Assembly: GCF_000226095.1 (NCBI RefSeq)
Contig: NC_016474.1
Location: forward strand, 1,860,001 to 1,924,000
Reading direction: 5' to 3'
Source: Thermothelomyces thermophilus ATCC 42464
Lineage: Eukaryota > Ascomycota > Sordariomycetes > Sordariales > Chaetomiaceae
Length of the DNA stretch: 64,000 bases
A program made the position numbers and the translations under genes. This document shows, in pieces, positions 1 to 12,230 of this stretch. The notes beneath the pieces are model-generated. The model was not told the origin of the DNA. It ran no database searches and saw only the letters and a program-made list of their open reading frames with translations. Numbering within the stretch: position 1 is the stretch's first letter; every line of letters starts with the position of its first letter.

Positions 1-273
1 CGACCGGCCAGAGGCCGAGGAGGTGCAGGGCCTCAAGAGGGGTGGTGCCGCCGGCGCGGGTGAGCACCTGGTAGGTGACGACCGTGCAGGCGAGGCATGA
101 CAGCGTCACGAAGCGGATGCGGGCGCGGATGACCGAGGGCGCGTCCCGCGAGAGGGCTGGGGACGGGCGGGTGGCCTTCGAGAGATAAAAGGGGACGAAG
201 TAGCTTAGGGCGTAGAGGACGAGCAGACCGTAGGCGGCGCTGATGGAGATTCGCGGCGGGGGTGGAGGGCCGT
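1..273 (-). CDS. rce1: CAAX prenyl protease 2 (Rce1), N-terminal part, cut by window edge
   Basis: Read on the minus strand, 273 down to 1 is open and encodes a hydrophobic segment (AAYGLLVLYALSYFVPFYLS), then SRDAPSVIRARIRFVTLSC and a further hydrophobic stretch ending in HLLGLWPV. This matches the start of fungal Rce1, the ER membrane protease that removes the last three residues of prenylated CAAX proteins such as Ras and a-type pheromone precursors. The catalytic Glu/His motifs lie outside the window. No in-frame ATG is present: a TGA lies upstream in this frame, and a good acceptor (AACTTAG, with TCTAAC branch sequence before it) sits at 274-275. At least one short 5' exon must therefore lie above 273, and I could not place it. 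The family call rests on recalled similarity of the first ~85 residues. Confidence 0.7.
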
Positions 274-3200
274 CTAAGTTCCAGGGTTCAAGGGTTAGAT
301 GACTCCGTGCTTTATGTTTTCAAATGACCACGAGCACGTTGGTGGGTGTGGGACGGCGGCAGCCCGAGGAGATAGTGTGCGGAATAGTAGTAGTACACTG
401 GCATATTAAACCTGTGTGCAAGGCACGGAGTATTCCGTACTGGATTGCCCTGGATATGGAAGGTACGGGATGGGATGTATGTACTTGCCCTTGTGCCAAG
501 GATTAAGCCTGCGTAGAGCGTTTGCGATGGCAGGCATCTTGGGGAGCTACTGCGCTCTCTGACGGTTCGTAGCTTCCAACTCTGCGGCCGCCTCCTGCTT
601 AGGCGCCGTCAGAGAAGTGCGTCTCGGCGGCTCTCTGGCTGAGTGTCCTGTACAGTACTCTGTGTAGTAAAGGCACGAGAGTAAGTGTAGCAGTCCTATT
701 AGAGTGTACCGCGGCTACGGGAAGTTGGTGGCAGGGACAGCCGCGCGATTGGGCCGTTTCAGATTTCGCCAAGTGCTTGTCGCTTGTGAACTGTCAAAGA
801 TCCGCGGCTACTCCCGTCGGGTGCTCCACCCCCGTGCTTCTGGTGTGTACTTCGTAAGGACGGAGTACAATTGTAAATCAGAGCAGGTGGGTGCTTCGAA
901 CGTCCCTGTTCTTATTAGTGTATGTAGCCCTGGCTCGCTGGCTGCTCAGACGAGCGGCAATTATTGGAGCTTTCTGTGGACTGCGGGCTCGACCGCTCGA
1001 CTGCTCGATCTGCTGTTGAGGGTTGAAGAGATCCGTTAAAACCTAAAATTGGCGGATCTCCAGCCCTGAGTTGCCCACTTTCTTGGACCGGCCGGATTTA
1101 AACCCAAGGGTGCCCGTGCCTCCCTTGCATTGCACCAGCTACCTACGGGTACTGTACACTACACGTACCTATCTCAGGTGGTTCGGGAGCGCAAGCGTTT
1201 TCCGAAACCGGCCATACAAGGTCTTGTGATTGTGTCTCTCAAAAACAATGCTAATGTAGTGCATCTGAATGCTACAATCATTTCAGCCACGATGTCGCTA
1301 GGTCTGGCTCGCCTACGTTGAGCGGCTTGTGGCAAGTCTGTGTCGTTGACATGGGACTCGGCACATCACACGCCCAGGATGGTGTACAATGAGTATAGCC
1401 CGAATACCTCGCCATTCGCTCTCCAAGTATGGAGGACTTGGTATGCATCACTATGCTGTACAGCCCTCATCTCCTGATGCGAATCTTATGACGTCTACAC
1501 TTGGGACAAGTGCTGCATGCTTGGTGTGGATGGTCCAGACGGAGCGCGAGCAATACGCGAAAATCAGGGCGCGCCGTTGGCAAGTTGCGCGCGGGGAGGT
1601 TTGATTGCTGTGTGTGGTCCCCCCACACCGCCAGGTGCCTGTCTGCCCCTGCCGAGCCTGTGGCTTGCGTTCTCGCTTATGATATTAGCCCCTCGCTGTT
1701 GGGACCACGTATCCCAGGACCCATTTTGTTCACATGGCGCTGTACCTCCTGCGATCGCCGGCGAAACGGTCCGAGAGAGGAGCACACAGTTTAAGGTGAC
1801 GTCCGTCCTTCGCATATGTATGCTGTACGAACGCAACATCACACAACGCATTGAAAAGGGGCAAAAAAAGTCAATCAGCGGCATCGTACGGGGGCCCCGC
1901 TGGTGATGAATTGGGTCATCCCATTTAACTACTTAACTACCAGCTAATGCGGCCGTTGTTGCGAACGTCGCCAAGTCGAAACCCATGCTTTACGGAATAA
2001 CTAATCCACACACTAACATAGCGTAATGATTGTGCACATACCTCCGTACACTACGTACTGGAACATGCAGAGGACATACACTAACGACCTGAGGTATGGC
2101 GGTTCCGTGGTGTTGCGCAAACCTCAAACCGCCTGCTGATCGGATGCTCCGGCCGCTCCTGCAGCTTTCGCGGGGGCGCTTCTTGTCGGCGGCGTCCTGC
2201 CCTGTAGTTTCTCGGGCGATCCAGCACCCTCAAGCCAGGAGTGCAGCGGCGCATCCTCTTGCCGTCTCCAGTGCGCAACCGAGTCGAATCTTCACCTCAG
2301 CTCGCATTGCGACGGCCCGGACTGCTTGGCAGTCGGTATCGGCGCCAGCGAACAGAAGACATCGTTCCCATGTTCCCGGTCTCGCCGGTGGACACCGGAG
2401 GACAAAATGACAGGATGCTCGGGGAATGTTAGTGTGCACTGGAGCTACTTGTAGGCAGTCCGCCATTCTGGGGGTTGCAACGCCGCTAACCGCAGAGGCG
2501 CTGGTGTTGCGCCGAAAAGAGCAAGTGTCCAGGGGGTAGGTCGGTTCACGCTAACCCAAACAAGGAGTCGCGGCTTGCAGGTCGACGCAGCAACCTGTGT
2601 CGAGCTTGCCTATCACGGCTTGACGGCCTGTGGGACTCAAACGAGCAGCGGTCGCTCTGAGCCTGAGCGTTACAGCGGTCAACCGACAACGGGTTCCTTC
2701 CTCCCCCGGCCGACTCTCGGTTCCTTGGCTCTCTCTTTTTCTCAGTGTTTCCAGATTGGTCCTTACGCTACGCTGTCAGACAGTGGGCGCTGGCCATTGG
2801 GTAGGGGAGTCATGGTACTGTACGGAGTAATCCTGGGGTCATTGCCCTGCGCTTGCGGGAATATTTACAAACCTGGAAGTACTTCCACGGGTTTTTCTCC
2901 GAACACTCCACGCTTGATTTAGTCCCAATTTCTTCGACCCCAAGGCGAAACATCAAAAGGAGCAAGCTTGGTGCCGGCCGAGATAGGCGCCTTGTGTCCG
3001 CCGCCCGCGTTTGCATTGCATCCATTGGATCCGGTGCTTCGCCAGACGCCCGTCTTTTCGCCCACCTCGATGCTCAATTGATCATTTCCCTTGGTTCTTC
3101 CACGCTGTCGTCCGACTTTGTCTATCTTTAACCCGACAGTGGGATATTTCTCGTTTCTTGACGGCGCACTCTTTTCTCGCCTTGTTCCCTGCCTGCCCAG

Positions 3201-3579
3201 GCAGCTGCTTGAACGTTTGTTGTTTTTCTGTTTTGATTTGGCTGCTACGCATCGACCGCCACCTCTGGCTCGCGACTCGCAACCCGCAACTCGCAAACCG
3301 TAAACCGCATCAAGCAGCGGCAGACGCTCTTTTTACTGCAAATCGACAGCAGCAATTGAAAAGCAAAAATCGAAAATATCGATCCTCGATCCGCTTCCGG
3401 CGGAACACCGTCCATCCCACCCCAGTCTCGACGCACACCCCGCCTCGCCTGGCACTCCTTATTCTGACAGCGCGCATGACACGGTCATGGAACAGATCTG
3501 ACTGCCCAGCCTGTAGAGTGGGAGCTGGATTCGACGGATCGATAATCTCCCGGCCCCGAGCGCCGGCCGTCCCAAAGCC
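274..3579. other. Gene-poor region between rce1 and the serine-rich gene
   Basis: No reading frame here looks like a protein; the open stretches are short and of random composition. The left end should hold the first exon and promoter of rce1. Roughly 3000-3579 is pyrimidine-rich and reads like the leader of the next gene. A small imperfect palindrome, ACGGA-GTAT-TCCGT, lies at 425-438 and contains one copy of a motif that recurs elsewhere in intergenic DNA. I see no tRNA, 5S rRNA or transposon ends. Confidence 0.5.
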
Positions 3580-6481
3580 ATGTCGGCGCCACCAGCCCGA
3601 CATGGCCAATCAACATCACTCCACGAGCGGTCCAACTCGCAAACCAGCAAACCCGGGATCCGCCTTGTCCCGTACTCGCCGCCCCGGCTCGATCCCGAGG
3701 ACCGGGCGCCAAGCCAGGCCTCGTCGCGGGACCGGACCTCCGGGAGCTTCCAGGACCAGTCCAGTAGCAACGTTTCGCACACCAGGCGGCCCAGCTGGAG
3801 AGATGAGGTGACAGAGAGCCGTTTTGGTGGCCAGGGGTCCGCGTTGTCATCGCCCACGGTCCGGCGTTCCTCATTGGTGAGGCCTGGGGATGAGAGAGTT
3901 TCAGGGGTGAAACCTCTGCCCAACCCCTCGGTCTTTAGCCCCGCTGGGCCAACCACACCGAGGCTGAGGTCACCGTCTGACGTCGTCTCGTCTCAAGTCG
4001 CGGGCCATGAAGCATTGGCGGCGCGGCGCACTCGCGCAGATTCTTCGCCGTCACCTTCTGCGTCACTTGGTTCCGCCACTTCCCAGCACCGACGCTCTCA
4101 CTCGCGCCGAGGCACTTTGCGCCTTGCCGTCCACCCTAACGGGACCTTCTCCCTCGTTCCCGAAGACCCGCAGCACGACGCGTCTGGCAGCGTCGCCGGG
4201 AGCCTCACGTCGCCTCATTCGTCGTACGCTTCGAGATCCCCTAGTGCCCAGGACCGTCCCTCGATCGACACGTGGAGTAATCGCCGTGCGAGTACCCCCC
4301 TCACGGGCGCAAGCACCGTCGTGCTCGACCAGAGCTCTTCTGAGCTCCCCCGTTCCACTCCCTCGTCCCGCCGTTCCTCGACCACGCAGCTGGCCGAGGA
4401 TCCCACTTCTTCGTCCCCCTGGAACTACCGCCTCGTCGGTGGCCTGCGAAAAGTGCCCGCCACTCCGGACAACAAAGGGAAGCAGCCCTTGTACGGCGCA
4501 TCGTCGACGTCGTCGTCCGAGACACAGCTCGCTCCGCTAGCGGAAAAAACCGCCCCGGCGAACGACGAAAAGGGCGACGAATCGCCAACTCGGTCTGTCG
4601 TGCCCAAAGCATCCTTCACTACCTCCGTAACTGCCCAGACGGTCGAGACCATTTCTGAAGCGACGAATTACAAGGTGTATGGCCCCGCCTCTGCTGCACA
4701 GGAGTCCAGCGATAGTCTTGCGTTCAACTCCGAAACTCCCCCCAACTGGGAAATCTTGGGTCAGTCGCCTGCACCAGCGTCCCAAAGCAGCTCGGCCGCG
4801 GCATCGCAGGGCGGCAACGAAAATTACGTGCTACACGGCCCTCCGTCCCTGTCACCCTCGTCGTCCCTCGCCACTGTCGCCAGAAAGCCACGCCCCGTTT
4901 ACTCCCAGGAGAGCTTGGTTGTTCCACCGCTAAGACCGAAGAAGAGGACGTCATACGAAGGTTTCGGCTATTACAAGCAACGATCTCGCGAAACCCTCCG
5001 CTCCCGCACCGGTTCCGTTCAGTCGCTCAAGAGCTTATCCTCCATCATCACGGGTCAAGACCCTACCCAGGTGTTCCTGAAGACGCCAGCGGTGCTCGGT
5101 CTCGGCGCATCGTCAACTCAGCGCTTCTCATGGTCGGTTCCCCAGACGTCCGAGTCCGGCGCGTCCACTTCCCAGGCTGCCCACACCCTCCAAGCGCAGA
5201 CTCCGATGCTGCAGTCACAGCCCCACCAATGGAGCTCCCAGCTGTCTACAGTCATGTCGGAGAGCGAGCCGGGTAGCGATCCCGCCCGATCTGTCTCGCC
5301 GCTCTCCGAGGGGAGCGGAGGTCACCACCGCCGCGGCAGCAGCACCGGCTGGGTGAGCTCCATGCACAGCCGTCAGATGGCGAGCGTCTCCTCGTCCATA
5401 GCTGGACAGCTTGACGAGGCCGCGGCTACGCCGGGCAGCGACTCGCTCGAGAGGCCGCAGCCGAGCGTCGCGAGAGCAGGACCCTCGCAGATTCGCATGA
5501 TCCGAGACCAAGACGAGCATGGGGATGGGCTGGCGGACCTGGAAGAACGGCCGTCAAGGACAGGACTGTCTGCACTGTTCGCCAACGGTTCCGGATGGAA
5601 CCTCCATTCAAACTCGAGCTCTCGCGCCAACAGTTTCACTTCGTCGATCCCTGCCTGGGCTAGGTAAGCAATGAGACCGCCCCGTCACTCACCTCGTGTT
5701 ATGCTGACACGCGTCTCAAGGGTCTACTACGGATCCGGCGAACGACGGTTTCTCGGCCGGCGTCCCTCTTTTCTGACCATCTCTGAGAGCGGCGACAGCC
5801 GACCGCCAAGCTCTGGCTTTCTCGGCGGCAGCGAGTCTCCGAACACGGACAACTTTCCCCAGACCATCTTCAGTCCGAGGAAGCGCCCAAGGGAAGTCCA
5901 ACCCAACGTTGATCAGCAGCCCGCTCCTGAACAGGCGCCCATGGAGACATCGCCGGCCCCTCAGACCCACGAGTTCAACGTGTTCAGGTCATTGAGGCAG
6001 AAGACTTCCAGCATCTGGTCGCCACATCTCCAGACAGATCGTCGGGCAAATCGCTACAGCGTATGGGATCCGCCGAGCGTGAGCTGGTCGGCCGACAGCG
6101 GTATCTTTGGTAGGAGGAACGCACAGGTGGTGCTCTTCATTCTTGGGTTTGTCCTTCCTCTGGGTAGGTTGCCTCACCGTCAACATCACCAGGGGGCGAG
6201 ATCCTAACTGTTTTATAGCATGGATGGTTGCTGCTCTCCTTCCCCTGCCTCCCAACCCCGACCTGGAATCAGCCCAGGCCGAAAACGGCAAGAGCAAGTA
6301 CAGCCCTACTCATCCCGCCTCTCGTAAGCAGAGATACGTCCTCGATGAGGCAAGGTACCAGAGTGCCAGGTGGTGGCGCAACCTTAACCGGGTCATGTCC
6401 ATCATCGGCCTTCTCATTATCGGTGCTGTCATCGCTCTTGCTGTCGTTGGCGTTCGGCAGGGTTGGGGACAACCGAGGTGA
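3580..6481 (+). CDS. Serine-rich protein with two C-terminal membrane segments
   Basis: Three exons: 3580-5663, 5721-6163 and 6219-6481. The introns are 57 and 55 bp, with good GTAAGC and GTAGGT donors and a CTAAC branch in the second. The product is about 929 residues. The first ~780 residues are Ser/Pro/Thr-rich and probably disordered, with conserved-looking islands (SRRGTLRLAVHPNGTFSLVP; PKKRTSYEGFGYYKQRSRE). A short motif N-[YW]-x-[VIL]-x-G recurs at residues 282, 363, 389 and 415. The C-terminus has a hydrophobic stretch NAQVVLFILGFVLPLAWMVA, a basic loop with paired Trp (RWWRNLNRV), and a second segment IIGLLIIGAVIALAVVGV, then ends in GQPR. This is a tail-hairpin topology: a large cytosolic domain anchored by two helices. 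Uncharacterised 'serine-rich' fungal proteins share this tail; the function is unknown. Confidence 0.8.
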
Positions 6482-7791
6482 AGAGAACCCAATATCCGCC
6501 ACCGAAGTCACCCCAGCAGCTCTGCTCACCATCCAGCACGTCGCCTCCCATGCGCTGTCGAGTCCATCAGCAGCACCCACGCTTTCGAAGCTCGCCATCT
6601 TCAATCTTGGTATATACATACGTACACATGCACATGCCTCCCACGGAGCACGATCTTACGACGCATTCGAATGAACTGAACGGCGGAGGAAAGGGTTTTC
6701 GTTTTCCGGCGCCCGAAACGGTTTCTTAACGAGGGGATTCTCGCTCTATCGCTCATTATCATCATTATCATCATCGACAAGGCAATGGACACTCTCATGC
6801 GTTTCCCAACCCCTCCAGTGGGGTGTCACGATCCTTCCGACAGCCATGTCGATATCCTACCTTTTTTTTTTCCTCTCGTTTTCTTCCCTCGCGCCAACCG
6901 TAGTGTTGGCTATGGGACATGTCAGCCACGACATTGTTTGATTTTGACACATTTCTTTCTTCTATCCCTTGTATTATCACCCTCACCATCCTTATACCGT
7001 TTAACCTTTCACTCTGAGGAAGAGGAGAAGGGCAGACGGAGGAAGCATTAATGATCCAGGGGTTCAATCGGCGAGAAGATACCCCGTCACTGAGTGTTCT
7101 TTTTTCTTTTTTTTTCTGCAAACAGCTTGGAGTCGGGCGGGTATTCTTGGACATTTCTTGGGAGGGCTTCTGTCACGCACGCAACACACACATGCGCGCA
7201 CACAATGCTCGGTGGTTGTGTTGACCATATGGTGTCCCCAACATCACCGTCATTTGTTTTCATTTTTTTCCTAGCGCTCTGGGATCATCTGTCATGTCAT
7301 GGTGGGGGAATTTAAAGGGCCTCATGATGGTGACGTTGATGATACGCCTTGGCTACTTTCTAGACCTTATAGTCATGGCTATGAGACTCCGGCTCTCACT
7401 ATTACACCTAGTGTTTAAACTTTTTTTTAAAAAAAAAACAGACTCGCCTCTATAGTCGGTGGCGGTCGTTGTTGTGTTGGATTACGGGAGGAAAACTCAA
7501 CGTAATTCAAATACAATATTAGATAGTTCGAGTCCTCGTCTTGTGAAAAATATTAGTGACGTTGAACCATACCTCGTCGAGGGTGACGCGTGCAAGCGCT
7601 CTTAGCAACGGGGGCTTGCTGATACACTTCCCTGAATCGTCGCCGATCCCTCGAACACCCCATTCTTCATCTGCACATAATTGAACACTTTTCCCGGCTT
7701 GCCGACTTTCGGCCGCCTGTTCCATGGATGTCGGAACACTTGATGCTTGTTTGGAAGAGAAGGCGCTCAGTGTCTGACTGTTGGTCGCACC
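6482..7791. other. Convergent 3' region between the serine-rich gene and ale1
   Basis: Both neighbours end here, so this should be 3' UTR and terminator sequence. It is T-rich, with runs of T and A (around 6861, 7101 and 7421-7438). Nothing codes convincingly. Confidence 0.5.
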
Positions 7792-9749
7792 TCACTTCCG
7801 CTTCAGCGCCTCGGAACTTCGAATTTCGCTCATAGCGTCATCAAACTCCTTGCCCAGATCCTGCGTGATGCCCATGACGGGAGTCCGCGAAGCCAGGCTG
7901 TCCGAGCTGGTTGATCTGCTGAGCTTTCCATCGCCCCCGTTGCTGACAGTTCCGGGCCCGCTGACCCCGGCCTTGGCGTTTCTCTGTTCTATCTTCTTCT
8001 TCAGTGTCGTCTTGGCAGGCGAAGCAAAGAAGACCATCAGCCCCGCCGTGCCGATGATGGCATAAAAATACAAGCGCGACCAGGCTAGCAAGGAGTCAGA
8101 GAAGGAGAGGATGAGGAAGGGCACGACGGCGAAAGAGAATGTGAGTTGAGTGGTGAGCCAAGAGGCGACATCGTAGTATTTCTTTGAAGGGAGGTCGGCG
8201 CCGGTCTTGGGATCGAGGAAGAAGGGACGGAAGTTTCGGCGCATGTCTGCCAGAGCGTGTCAGTAGGAAGTATAGGCGAACAGAAGGGATAAAAAATCAT
8301 ACTCTTGGCAACTGTCTGGATGAAGGAGGCCAGGACAAAGGAGAGGTAGTAGCCTGGATAGAAACCGTGCCAAAAGGCGGAAGTGGTGAAAGTAGCCAAG
8401 CTGGCGCGGAAACCGGGCTTCTTGCCCCGCGGAGTCACGCGCAGATAGACGTAGTTGCGCAGCCACTTGTTGGTGTTGATGTTCCAGGCCTCGAGATAGC
8501 CCCTAGTGTTCTGTGCGAATTCGACCCCCCACGGATCAATGTTTTTGAGGCGATCCCACGAGACCTTACCAGTCAAAGGATCTACCCCATTATATCCCAA
8601 CCCGGCGAGGATGCAGGCGCCTTCGGACATTGTCCATACGCCATAGTACTTGGTACGTGCGGTGAAGCCGACCATGTGTAAGATGAGCACACGGTAGGGC
8701 AAGCTGTAGCTGAGGAATTTGTCTTGAACCAGGACACTGGGATCGAAGTAGGCGGACAGCTTCAGGAACGCAAAGATCCATGCTAGACCTGTTACGAGCT
8801 TCAGCATAGCTGGTGTGCCGCTGCGTGGGATTTTGCGCTTGCGCCTGGTCGGTGGCTTCTTGGCCGGATCGACGTTTGCGGGGACCTCGAACATGCTCGT
8901 GTCGAGCCACCGACGGTACTCGGCGAAATCAAATGCCGGCCCGATCAGCATGCTGGGGAAGAAGAAGACGAATCCAGCATAGTCAAGTAGGTCAGGAAGC
9001 TCCGTCAAGCGCCGGTCCTTCTGGAAGTCGGAGAGCTCGGCTTCAGGGAGCAGACCGTCCGCTACGTTCCAGCAGAAAGCGCTCAGCTTCATGACCAGGA
9101 CCATCTGCGCGCCCGTGATATCCACCGACCGGGGGCTGTTGGCAGCCTGACGAGCAATATGGTTTATACTCATGTGGCCCATCAGGAAGACGAATCCGAC
9201 CCAGGGCATGTAGCGGGAGCCGCGCAGGAACTTGGCGATGGCGTAGGTGCCACCCGCCGAAATCAACATGGTTCGGAGGCCATCCCAGAGGTCAAACAAG
9301 CCGACGAGGATGAAGATTGAGATGCTGGGGGGAACAAAGAGAGACTGAATGTTAATCACCTGGTATCACTCCTTGCGGCGTAAGGTCTTAGAATCCGGCG
9401 CACCTCAACGAAAACAAATTCTTGTATGCAGGTCGTGCGTCGGGAACACGTTTCAAGACGCCGGCAAGCGGGTAGGAGAGAAGGAGGGAAAAGATGAGTT
9501 TCACTGGCGTGACGAGCAGGTCAACGTCGGTTGCAAAAGCCTCCTGGGCTCTTTAGGCTCTTCGGGGCTCTAAGGCCTCAACGAGGGCGGAGGGGAGGGC
9601 TCGTACGCTCATCGGGACCTGCGCCGAGTTTATCGGCCAGGTAGACAAATGCTGGGACGAAGAACAGCGTTAGCCAAATATGGTCCCTCGCCTAGGCTGG
9701 CCAAAAAGTGGCGGCGGTGATGCCTACGTCTGTGTATGAAGGTTATCAT
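7792..9749 (-). CDS. ale1: Lysophospholipid acyltransferase (MBOAT family, Ale1-like)
   Basis: Five exons on the minus strand: 9728-9749, 9607-9651, 9404-9503, 8303-9324 and 7792-8246, giving 547 residues. The first exon is only 22 nt (MITFIHR), joining to PFVYLADKLGAGPDELKLIF. The boundaries keep one frame throughout and reproduce the family's N-terminal order. The protein is polytopic, acylates lysophospholipids in the ER (Lands cycle remodelling), and carries the MBOAT motif TSAFWHGFYPGYYLSF with the invariant His at about residue 375. A conserved upstream block reads WNINTNKWLRNYVYLR. The C-terminus is a basic, Ser-rich cytosolic tail (TTLKKKIEQRN). The donor of intron 3 (GTGCGC) is weaker than the others. 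Family assignment is secure; substrate preference cannot be read from sequence. Confidence 0.9.
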
Positions 9750-10303
9750 CCTCGAGACTGAAAAGGAGGACTGTTAAAGGGCTTCGAGAATGCAAAGCTG
9801 CGAACCGCTTGTCGGGAACCTGGAAGGGCGAGTTCGGCGCAAGAAAACAGAACTTTCAGTCGGCAACTTCCGATACAGATCGAGGTGCTAATCTTGAAAT
9901 CAGGTTTAGGCACATCAGGAGGGAAGGTGCTTGTTTCTGGCATGCAAGAGCGACAATCGAGAAATTGGCAGCTGTGCCCTGACGCGTGACATCACCAGGC
10001 GCATCCGTGCACATGCTTGGTCCCGGCGTTAAACAATGCGAGAAAGTGGAGCACTGCCAGGCACATGCTTCTGTGGGCCAATTTTCTATTCTAGGAAGGT
10101 TCATACCACTGCGCCGAACACCGGGATTGGCTTCACCGTTTCGCAGTATCAATGGTACAGGCTGCTTAACAAGTCCTCTTTAATTTCTCCTAAGCTAGAG
10201 CTAGGAGAGTGCTAATGCTAGGAGACCAAGTCTTGAGAACGCACAAGAGCGGCAGCGAAAGGCGCCCAGCGTTGGCTTCCACGGCAGCAAGCTAGATAGT
10301 TCA
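9750..10303. other. Upstream region of ale1 / 3' side of the next gene
   Basis: Contains the ale1 promoter (reading leftward) and the tail of the minus-strand gene that ends at 10304. No coding signal or repeat was seen. Confidence 0.45.
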
Positions 10304-11268
10304 CTAATAAACCAAGTCCCAGTTCTCTTCCTCAGTCTCAGGGTTATATTGTGGGGGATCCACGGCACCGCCCTCGCCCGCATTGCCCATGGTCCCAAAC
10401 GTCTCCTGCTGTGCCGAGCGGTTTTCCAGGGGGGACACAGGGGGGAGCATAGTGGATGGCGAAGGGCAGTCATTGAACATGATCGCGTCTGAAAAGACGG
10501 CCGTCGACGCCGGCTTCGGTGTATCCCAAGACCCGAGGAGGGTAGAAGCCTCCGACAAGTCCATCCCACCCTGGCCCATTGTGAGTGCGCTGTATGACCG
10601 TGGGGCTTGCATACTGAGGAAGCCCCAATCCAGAGTTGCGCGGTCGATAAGCTTTGGCTGCGGCAACAATGTTTCGCATGTCACGCCACCGTCTCCATCT
10701 TCCTCAATTACTCTTGGATTATTCGGTACGCCGTCGATCACCGCTTTGACCTCCCTCCGTCTCTTGTCTCGTCGTTGGCCGGTAGACGAGGGGCTGCTCC
10801 TCCGCTTCTTGTGCCGCTGGCTTGAAGAGGACGGCGTTGGGGACTGAGGTTCCGATGGCCTCGAGCGCTTTAGTGCTGGCTGTGGTGGAGGCGCCTGTGA
10901 GATTATTGGCATTATCGACACTGGATGAAGGCCTGTTAGCGGGCGTATACCGAGACAAGTTGTCCCGTCGAGGCGCAGGCACATCTGTGATCTGTGCACT
11001 TACACGGATCGGATATTTCCTTGTTCGGGTTGATGATGCTAAAGGCGTGTTTCCACCGACGTATCAAAAAATGGTCCGCGCTGGACTGCGGCTCGCTTCT
11101 CTCTTGGTCGCCGATGGTTTGCTTCCAGTTCTTCAACTGGTCGAGAGAAGACAACGGTAGCCGAGAAGCCAGTTGCCGTCGCGACAATTCTCAAGGAGAA
11201 ATCGCCACGACACTTGGTCCAACTGGGTTCAAGCAGCACTTGCCGTCATCCCAAGATGGCACTGCCAT
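10304..11268 (-). CDS. Hypothetical basic, probably nuclear protein
   Basis: The two 3' exons are well supported: 11004-11136 and 10304-10920 on the minus strand, joined across an 83-bp intron with a perfect GTAAGT donor and CTAAC branch. They encode a Trp/basic block (LKNWKQ ... IRRWKHAFSIINPNKEISD), then a Pro/Ser region with a bipartite basic cluster (QRHKKRR ... GQRRDKRRRE) typical of a nuclear localisation signal, then an acidic C-terminus ending EEENWDLVY. The first exon is uncertain. I propose 11212-11268 (MAVPSWDDGKCC...), spliced with a weak GTCGTG donor to an acceptor at 11137; this gives 268 residues. I do not recognise the family. It could be a DNA-binding or chromatin protein, but that is inference only. 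Confidence 0.5.
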
Positions 11269-12230
11269 TTGATCCGTGTCACCATAACACGCAGATTTCT
11301 CAGACGGGCAAACGGGGATATCCCATTAATGCTCCCCGTATCCCGAGTTGTTAACAGCCAAAATCAAGACAACTGCGGCTCTCTTCCCTGAACAATGGCC
11401 CCAGCAGAAGTCGCTCAGCCTTAAGCTCGGGCAACACACCCGATGTATGTAGAAGCGGGTATCTTCAGCAGTGCCAGTGTCACCATGCAAGTTGGCGATG
11501 CGAAACCCCGCCGATGGACGGCCTTCCCGCTTCGGAATTCGCGGACAACCTTTGTACATCGGCGCCATGCCAGTTAATATCACCGCCTCCAGAACGCCAT
11601 CACCAAGCAATCATGCGGCAACAAGACCGCCGCCGCAACCGCTTCCGGTTCAGGAACCTTGAAGTGGTGGGCGACGGAGTAACGACCGCGATACCGGCGG
11701 GTGGTGGGTCGAACATGAGTGAAGAGAAGCTGGCACTAACTTGCAAGGATTCAAGCAGCGGGAGGGACCGACATTGAGTGGTAAACAGATTCTTCCTGCA
11801 GCTCTTCAACTTTTGTGCCTCGATTTTGTACCGCTTTTCTGTTTTCTTTTCTCTACAGTGAGGACTTTAGTAAAAGACACCGTCCAGCGACAGGGACAGC
11901 ACAGCTCCCTAAGTTTCGTTTGTGATTGTAACGGCCAGGATCGGGTAAGTGGCGGCAATGGCCGTGAATTGTAAGCTGTCTTAGCTGAGCCGTCTGTTCC
12001 GCCTTGAGCCTCGAGGCAGCGACGTCCGAATACCGTAGGGCGACGAAGACGCAACGCTACGATATTGATGGTGCTTCACTGGCGTCTTCTTTCTGAACTG
12101 ACGCAGGCCTGGGTTCAGCTCATCGTTGGGGTTTTACCGTCACTTGTACACTTCCCAAACCCTCCGGTGCTGTTGTTGCGGGCTGCTCGATTATGGATGC
12201 GACACTGTACATGTACAGCCGGCGCGCACC
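11269..12230. other. Intergenic region between the hypothetical gene and mmm1
   Basis: Upstream of the hypothetical gene and downstream of mmm1, which are both on the minus strand. Short open frames exist but show no family resemblance. Part of it may be 5' leader or an unplaced first exon of the left neighbour. Confidence 0.4.

Noticed and set aside
274-2900. Several 60-130-codon open frames in the gene-poor left region
   Set aside because: No domain, no consistent splice structure and random-looking composition; most begin at non-ATG codons or overlap each other.
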